Shown here: piece after piece, positions 24,964 to 28,628 of the stretch
How positions within the stretch are numbered: the stretch's first letter is position 1
Layout of the letters: the number at the start of each line of letters is the position of its first letter
DNA from: Bacteroidales bacterium
GTDB lineage: Bacteria > Bacteroidota > Bacteroidia > Bacteroidales > UBA932
Reading direction: 5' to 3'
Length of the DNA stretch: 28,628 nucleotides
Assembly (NCBI GenBank): GCA_024689525.1
Contig: JAILDI010000042.1
Location: 1-28,628, forward strand
Notes under the pieces: generated by a model
The model's database searches: none
The model's input: only the letters and a program-made list of their open reading frames with translations
Told to the model about the DNA's origin: nothing
Program-made: the position numbers and the translations under genes

Positions 24964-24999
24964 AAAAACTGCGCCAAGCTTGCTTGAGCGCAGTTTTTT
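24964..24999 (+). terminator. Terminator of tRNA-Ser
   Basis: AAAAACTGCGC pairs with GCGCAGTTTTT, and the stem continues past a one-base bulge with CAAGC/GCTTG to a TTG loop; six T residues end the element. Confidence 0.92.
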
Positions 25000-25015
25000 G
25001 ATAGCTTAGTGCATA

Positions 25016-25090
25016 GCCCGCCGCAGGCGGGCGGGGATGCCGTAGGGCCCTCCGGGCCCGAACGAAATCCCCAATGGAAGAAGGGGGATT
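25016..25090. other. Cluster of three short palindromes including an inverted copy of the tRNA-Ser 3' end
   Basis: GCCCGCC-GCA-GGCGGGC (25016-25032) and GGGCCC-TCC-GGGCCC (25045-25059) are perfect GC hairpins without T-tracts. AATCCCC (25066-25072) pairs with GGGGATT (25084-25090). Bases 25076-25090 are the exact reverse complement of 24935-24949, the T-arm and acceptor strand of tRNA-Ser. No gene is seen in 24951-25219. Confidence 0.75.
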
Positions 25091-25102
25091 GTGCGCCGAT
25101 TT

Positions 25103-25215
25103 CCCGTGGCGACTAACCCGTTATCTATCAAGCATTTCCCACACCTTCCCCTGGTTAAAACTCACCAGGGGAGCGCTACGGAAAACGCTAGTAATCAGGC
25201 AATTAGCCGCCACAA
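25103..25215 (-). repeat. 113-nt dispersed element, copy A (downstream of recG)
   Basis: By direct comparison, 98 of 113 positions match the reverse complement of 27911-28023 without gaps. Near-terminal inverted repeats (GTGGCGACTAA and TTAGCCGCCAC, one mismatch) bound the element, and it has an internal perfect 9-bp hairpin TCCCCTGGT-N8-ACCAGGGGA. In transcript sense it begins 4 nt after the recG stop codon, with a T-run just before it. It may be a 3'-UTR structure, a small mobile element (MITE/REP-like), or both. Confidence 0.9.
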
Positions 25216-25219
25216 AAAA

Positions 25220-27349
25220 TTACGAAATCCCCGAGTAATCCTTGACGGTGTATTTGTCGCGGCGGAGTTCGGCGGCGAGGGGGGCGTTCACGGGGAACGA
25301 GAGGGTGGGATCGGCCTCCAGAACCTTGGTGGCGAAGGCACGGGCCTCGTTGAGGATGAGACCGTCCTTGGCCAGGGAGGCGATGTTCAGTTCGATGGGG
25401 AGGCCGCTCTGCTGGGTGCCTTCAAGGTCGCCGGGGCCGCGGAGCTTCATATCTTCCTCGGCAATCTCGAAGCCGTTTTCCGTGGCGCACATCAAGTCCA
25501 GCCGCTTTTGGGAATCTTTGGAAACTTTGGTTCCGCGCATCAGGATGCAGAACGAGCGTTCCGCGCCACGGCCAACGCGGCCGCGGAGCTGGTGCAACTG
25601 GCTCAGGCCGAAGCGTTCCGCGCTTTCTATCACCATTACCGACGCATTGGGCACATCGACCCCCACCTCGATTACGGTGGTGGAAACCAGGATGTTGGCC
25701 CGGCCGGCAGCGAAGGCGCTCATATTGAACTCCTTCTCCTGAGGCGTCTGTTTGCCGTGAACTATCGCTACCTTGTACTGCGGCAGCGGGAAGGCCTTCA
25801 CAATCTCCTCGTATCCCAGCTCCAGGTTCTTGTAGTCCATCTTTTCGTTCTCGAAAATCATCGGATACACGATGAATGCCTGGCGACCTTTGTCCACTTC
25901 TTCCCGAATGAAATTGTGCATCGCGTGGCGCTTGTTTTCGCCCACGCATATAGTCTGCACCGGTTTGCGGCCCGGGGGCATTTCGTCGATGACCGACACT
26001 TCCAAATCCCCGTACAGAGTCATTGCCAGGGTGCGCGGGATGGGCGTTGCCGTCATCACCAGCACGTGCGGCGGCCGGCCATCGGCCCCCTTGGACCATA
26101 GCCGGGCGCGCTGTTCAACGCCAAAGCGGTGCTGCTCGTCAATCACCGCCAGACCCAGCGCCTTGAAATTAACCGTGTCTTCAATCAGCGCGTGTGTGCC
26201 GATAATTATGCCGATGCTGCCGTCCTGAAGGCCGGCGTGTATCTTCCTGCGCGCCGCCACACCCGTAGTGCCGGTGAGAAGCGCAACCTGCACGCCCGTT
26301 GGCGCCAGATACTTTTGCACATTTGCATAGTGCTGCTGGGCAAGCACTTCCGTGGGGGCCATGATGCAGGTCTGATACCCGTTGCCGTAAGCAATTAGCG
26401 CCGACAGCACCGCCACCATAGTCTTGCCGCTACCCACATCGCCCTGGAGCAGACGGTTCATCTGGCTGCCGCTCTTAAGGTCTTTGTGTATTTCCTTAAT
26501 CACGCGCTTCTGCGCGTTCGTGAGATCATAGGGCAGGGAGTGGTAGCACTTGTTGAACGCTTCTCCCACCCCCGGCATAGGGATACCATTGGCGGCGCGG
26601 CTGCGCACGTATTTCTGCTTCAGAAGAGATAGCTGCAGCAGGAACAGTTCCTCGAACTTGAGCCTGTACGTTGCCTTGGCAAGGTTCTCCTGCGAAGTGG
26701 GATAGTGCATCTGCCTTAGCGCAAAGCTCAGCGGCACAAGCCCCTTTTCCTTGAGCACATAATCCGGCAGAGTATCCTGTAGCACGGGCAGCACTTCATT
26801 CAGCGCTGTGGACACCATCTTCAGCATCACCTTGCCTGTGATTCCGCCATTCTTGAGTTTTTCCGTAGACGGATAAATCCCCGTGAGACTGCCGCCCGCT
26901 TCCCCTTCAGGAGGGTCAACTTCCGGATGAACCATATTCATCCTGCCGTTGAACACGGAGGGCTTGCCGAAGAAAATCCAGGTGCTGTCCGGCTTGAGTT
27001 TGGCGTGCATCCACTTGATGCCCTTGAAGAACACCACTTCCATCTCCCCGGTTGCATCGGCTACTATCACGGACAGCCTGCTGGCCATATTGTACTTCAG
27101 ATGATCGGCAGGGAGCTCTACTCCATTCTTGGCATAAATGTGCACACGAAGCACTGTGGCGCGTATTTGCACATAGGCCTGGTCCGGCAGCAGATCGGCG
27201 ATGTACTGGAGGGAACTGCGGTCGATGTAGCGGAAAGGATACACGTGCAGAAGGTCTCCCACCGTGGCAATGCCAAGCTCGCTGCCAAGGAGCGCGGCCC
27301 TCTTCGGCCCCACTCCCGGGAGGTACTGTATGGCGGTGTCCATCGTCAT
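25220..27349 (-). CDS. recG: ATP-dependent DNA helicase RecG
   Basis: A protein of 709 residues (707 if the second ATG at 27343 is used), close to the 693 of E. coli RecG. It remodels stalled replication forks and Holliday junctions. The N-terminal wedge domain starts AIQYLPGVGPKRAALLGSEL. Helicase motifs are complete: LLQGDVGSGKTMVAV (Walker A), MAPTEVLAQQHY, VIDEQHRFGVEQR (DEQH box), MTATPIPRTLAMTLYGD, and the C-terminal QLHQLRGRVGRG. The frame extends upstream to 27490, but that part runs through the divergent promoter and the start of the opposite gene and is not RecG-like. The predicted -7 region lies 5 nt before the ATG at 27349. A 113-nt element follows the stop directly. Confidence 0.96.
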   Translation of the reverse strand: MTMDTAIQYLPGVGPKRAALLGSELGIATVGDLLHVYPFRYIDRSSLQYIADLLPDQAYVQIRATVLRVHIYAKNGVELPADHLKYNMASRLSVIVADATGEMEVVFFKGIKWMHAKLKPDSTWIFFGKPSVFNGRMNMVHPEVDPPEGEAGGSLTGIYPSTEKLKNGGITGKVMLKMVSTALNEVLPVLQDTLPDYVLKEKGLVPLSFALRQMHYPTSQENLAKATYRLKFEELFLLQLSLLKQKYVRSRAANGIPMPGVGEAFNKCYHSLPYDLTNAQKRVIKEIHKDLKSGSQMNRLLQGDVGSGKTMVAVLSALIAYGNGYQTCIMAPTEVLAQQHYANVQKYLAPTGVQVALLTGTTGVAARRKIHAGLQDGSIGIIIGTHALIEDTVNFKALGLAVIDEQHRFGVEQRARLWSKGADGRPPHVLVMTATPIPRTLAMTLYGDLEVSVIDEMPPGRKPVQTICVGENKRHAMHNFIREEVDKGRQAFIVYPMIFENEKMDYKNLELGYEEIVKAFPLPQYKVAIVHGKQTPQEKEFNMSAFAAGRANILVSTTVIEVGVDVPNASVMVIESAERFGLSQLHQLRGRVGRGAERSFCILMRGTKVSKDSQKRLDLMCATENGFEIAEEDMKLRGPGDLEGTQQSGLPIELNIASLAKDGLILNEARAFATKVLEADPTLSFPVNAPLAAELRRDKYTVKDYSGIS

Positions 27350-27350
27350 C

Positions 27351-27415
27351 GGCACAAATAATCCAATAGAACACAATAATACGAAAAATTCGGGAATAAT
27401 CATTAAATTTGTGCC
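27351..27415. promoter_or_regulatory. Symmetrical divergent promoter region of recG and the S24/S26 peptidase gene
   Basis: GGCACAAAT (27351-27359) and ATTTGTGCC (27407-27415) are perfect 9-bp inverted repeats. On the plus strand the right arm includes the -7 box TAAATTTG (27404-27411), 8 nt before the ATG at 27420. On the minus strand the left arm gives ATTATTTG, a weaker -7 box, 5 nt before the recG ATG at 27349. Both mRNAs should have leaders of only a few nucleotides. Confidence 0.6.
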
Positions 27416-27419
27416 CGAT

Positions 27420-27905
27420 ATGGAAAAATGGGTAGTCAGCAACGACCTTTTCTTTGCCGATGTCGTAGCGTCCCTCCAGGAAGGCCGCACCGTGACGATA
27501 CCGGTGAAGGGCTATAGTATGCTCCCCTTCATCCGCGGCGGCAAGGACCTGGTGGAGCTGGAAATCCCGTCGATGCCCCTGAAACCCTACGACATCGTCC
27601 TATTCCACGTGGGCACGGAAGCCGATGGCAAGTGGATAATGCACCGCATCCTGAAGGTCGATGGCGACAATCTCACCATCCAGGGCGACGGTGTCACCCG
27701 CGGCCGCGAACACGTGAAAGTGACGCAGGTGAAGGCCCGCGCCAAGACCATCCTCCGCGCCGGCAAAACCCCCGTCGACCCGTATACGAAGAAGCAACTC
27801 ACACTGGTGAAGATCTGGAACTTCTTCCGCCCCCTCCGCCCGTTCATCCTCAAGGCCTACAGGATGCTTCCCTGGAATCAGGGCTGGCTGAAAGAAAACC
27901 GGTAG
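27420..27905 (+). CDS. S24/S26-family signal-peptidase-like protein
   Basis: A 161-residue protein with the S26 box GYSMLP (catalytic S33), box PYDIVLFHV and WIMHRILKVDGDNLTIQGDGV. A histidine (H75, in MHRI) stands where bacterial leader peptidases have the lysine, as in the ER/archaeal-type Ser-His signal peptidases. It lacks the usual N-terminal membrane helix; the C-terminal 30 residues (VKIWNFFRPLRPFILKAYRM) are basic and amphipathic and may bind the membrane. The ATG at 27420 was chosen because an upstream in-frame extension would run through the divergent promoter. Downstream PqqD-like and ABC exporter genes suggest a role in peptide maturation and export. A 113-nt element follows its stop at 5 nt. 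Confidence 0.87.
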   Translation: MEKWVVSNDLFFADVVASLQEGRTVTIPVKGYSMLPFIRGGKDLVELEIPSMPLKPYDIVLFHVGTEADGKWIMHRILKVDGDNLTIQGDGVTRGREHVKVTQVKARAKTILRAGKTPVDPYTKKQLTLVKIWNFFRPLRPFILKAYRMLPWNQGWLKENR

Positions 27906-27910
27906 TTTTC

Positions 27911-28023
27911 TTGTGGCGGCCAAGTGTCTGATTACTAGTATTTTACGTAGAGCTCCCCTGGTGAGTTTTAACCAGGGGAAGGTATGGGAACTACTTGATA
28001 GCCAACGAGTTACCCGCCACGGG
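27911..28023 (+). repeat. 113-nt dispersed element, copy B (downstream of the S24/S26 peptidase gene)
   Basis: The inverted partner of 25103-25215, with 98 of 113 positions identical and no gaps. The central block of 30 nt containing the 9-bp hairpin is invariant. It starts 5 nt after the stop codon, preceded by TTTTC, in the same position relative to its gene as copy A is to recG. Ends carry the near-inverted repeats GTGGCGGCCAA and TTACCCGCCAC. Confidence 0.9.
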
Positions 28024-28055
28024 GACAAGCATTTTTTTCTTCCATAAAAAATTCG

Positions 28056-28062
28056 TATCTTG
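28056..28062 (+). promoter_or_regulatory. Possible -7 box for the pqqD-like gene
   Basis: TATCTTG (then C) approximates TAnnTTTG; a T-rich run at 28032-28038 is the only candidate for the -33 region. The ATG at 28085 follows by 22 nt. Confidence 0.35.
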
Positions 28063-28084
28063 CGGGGTTAAAACGAAACACACA

Positions 28085-28351
28085 ATGAAACTCAAGGAAG
28101 GATTTGTGCTCAGGACTATCTGCGGGGAGAACGTAATCTCCGGAGAAGGAACGGCTAATATCAATTTCTCCAAGCTCATCAGCTTGAACGACACTGCTGC
28201 ATACCTTTACAAGAAGGCGAAGGACATCGAGTTCACCCCGGAGACCCTTGCGGGTTTCCTCACCGAGGAATACGAGGTGGACGATGAAACCGCGCTCAAG
28301 GATGCAAAGGTGCTCTGCCAGCAGTGGATCGACGCCGGAATAGCTGAGTAA
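28085..28351 (+). CDS. PqqD-family protein (RiPP recognition element-like)
   Basis: An 88-residue protein with the PqqD fold pattern: KEGFVLRTICGENVISGEG, then INFSKLISLNDTAAYLYKKA, and a C-terminal winged-helix part FLTEEYEVDDETALKDAKVL. PqqD domains bind leader peptides of ribosomally made, modified peptides and hand them to modifying enzymes. No precursor peptide or modifying enzyme is visible in this window. Its stop overlaps the start of an ABC exporter gene (TAATG), and an S24/S26 peptidase gene lies upstream, so the three may form a peptide maturation and export set. Stand-alone PqqD proteins in Bacteroidales are common and mostly uncharacterised. Confidence 0.85.
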   Translation: MKLKEGFVLRTICGENVISGEGTANINFSKLISLNDTAAYLYKKAKDIEFTPETLAGFLTEEYEVDDETALKDAKVLCQQWIDAGIAE

Positions 28352-28628
28352 TGCTCAAGGCAGCCTGGAAATATCTGCGGTGGCTGCACCAGCACTCGGA
28401 AGGGGTGCGGGGACGCCTGGTGGCCAATGTGCTGCTGGGCATCTTGAACGTGGCGCTGAACCTGGCGTTCATCTTCGTTTGCAAGCGCATCGTGGATATT
28501 GCAACGGGCGTCGTGCCGGGCGACATCATTACCTATACGATAGTCGTTCTGGTACTCATCGCGTGCAGGCTGGGGGTATCGGCCCTCAATGTGCGCATCG
28601 AGGCTCTGGCATCGTCCAAACTCAATTT
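28351..28628 (+). CDS. ABC transporter membrane domain, N-terminal part (cut by window end)
   Basis: An open frame of 92 codons continues beyond the window. The visible part is the first transmembrane region of a type 1 exporter (ABC_membrane): KYLRWLHQHSEG, helix VANVLLGILNVALNLAFIFV, the family-typical CKRIVDIATG, a second helix ITYTIVVLVLIACRLGVSAL, and RIEALASSKLN, which probably begins the first long cytoplasmic helix. The ATP-binding domain would lie further downstream. The ATG overlaps the stop of the PqqD-like gene, indicating coupled translation and a joint function, probably export of a peptide. Confidence 0.85.
   Translation, partial: MLKAAWKYLRWLHQHSEGVRGRLVANVLLGILNVALNLAFIFVCKRIVDIATGVVPGDIITYTIVVLVLIACRLGVSALNVRIEALASSKLN

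Noticed and set aside
25016..25059. Second intrinsic terminator after tRNA-Ser
   Set aside because: The two GC-rich hairpins have no T-tract after them, so they are not called as terminators.
25091..26101. Plus-strand open frame of 336 codons opposite recG
   Set aside because: It lies antisense to recG helicase motifs, and its start would fall in the 113-nt element region; there is no family resemblance.

Overview
The window is chromosomal DNA from a member of the Bacteroidetes, probably order Bacteroidales. The evidence is the promoter grammar (a -33 TTTG-like element about 19-21 nt before a TAnnTTTG -7 box in front of several genes), the scarcity of Shine-Dalgarno sites, a fimbrillin-like/BspA-type surface lipoprotein, a transmembrane TPR-LuxR regulator, and gene neighbourhoods typical of the group (HsdR_N-like protein, xerC-like recombinase, hpf, holA). 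Species cannot be told from the sequence. Base composition is moderately GC-rich in housekeeping genes and visibly AT-richer at about 5.1-9.1 kb, which looks like accessory DNA.

Layout. 1-655: 3' end of an rRNA operon (23S tail, 5S, terminator). 654-4965 (minus strand): four-gene operon of a transmembrane TPR-LuxR regulator followed by three unrecognised exported proteins. 5134-7780: a 46-residue leader-like peptide and an outer-surface lipoprotein with a fimbrillin-like head and tandem DUF285 repeats. 7916-9014: a toxin-antitoxin pair of the MntA-HepT type, with an unusually long antitoxin. 9184-14383: OmpA-family protein, HsdR_N-like nuclease domain, CCA-adding enzyme, tyrosine recombinase, HPF and DNA polymerase III delta, tightly packed. 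14431-18386: ABC exporter (ATPase and permease) and a 5'-nucleotidase split into two genes in reversed domain order. 18387-18825: gene-free and rich in palindromes. 18826-24815: envelope cluster (YncE-like propeller, NlpC/P60-LysM, PQQ-like propeller lipoprotein, esterase-LysM) ending in yicC. 24863-24950: tRNA-Ser(CGA). 25103-28023: recG and an S24/S26 peptidase gene, divergently transcribed, each followed within a few bases of its stop codon by a copy of the same 113-nt element. 28085-28628: PqqD-like protein and the start of an ABC exporter.

The most notable unexplained structures are the paired 113-nt elements flanking recG and the S24/S26 peptidase gene, the composite antitoxin, a 15-nt inverted copy of the tRNA-Ser 3' end, a perfect 14-bp inverted repeat at the start of holA, a shared unnamed module in the two LysM proteins, and a run of promoters placed so close to start codons that the mRNAs should be leaderless or nearly so.
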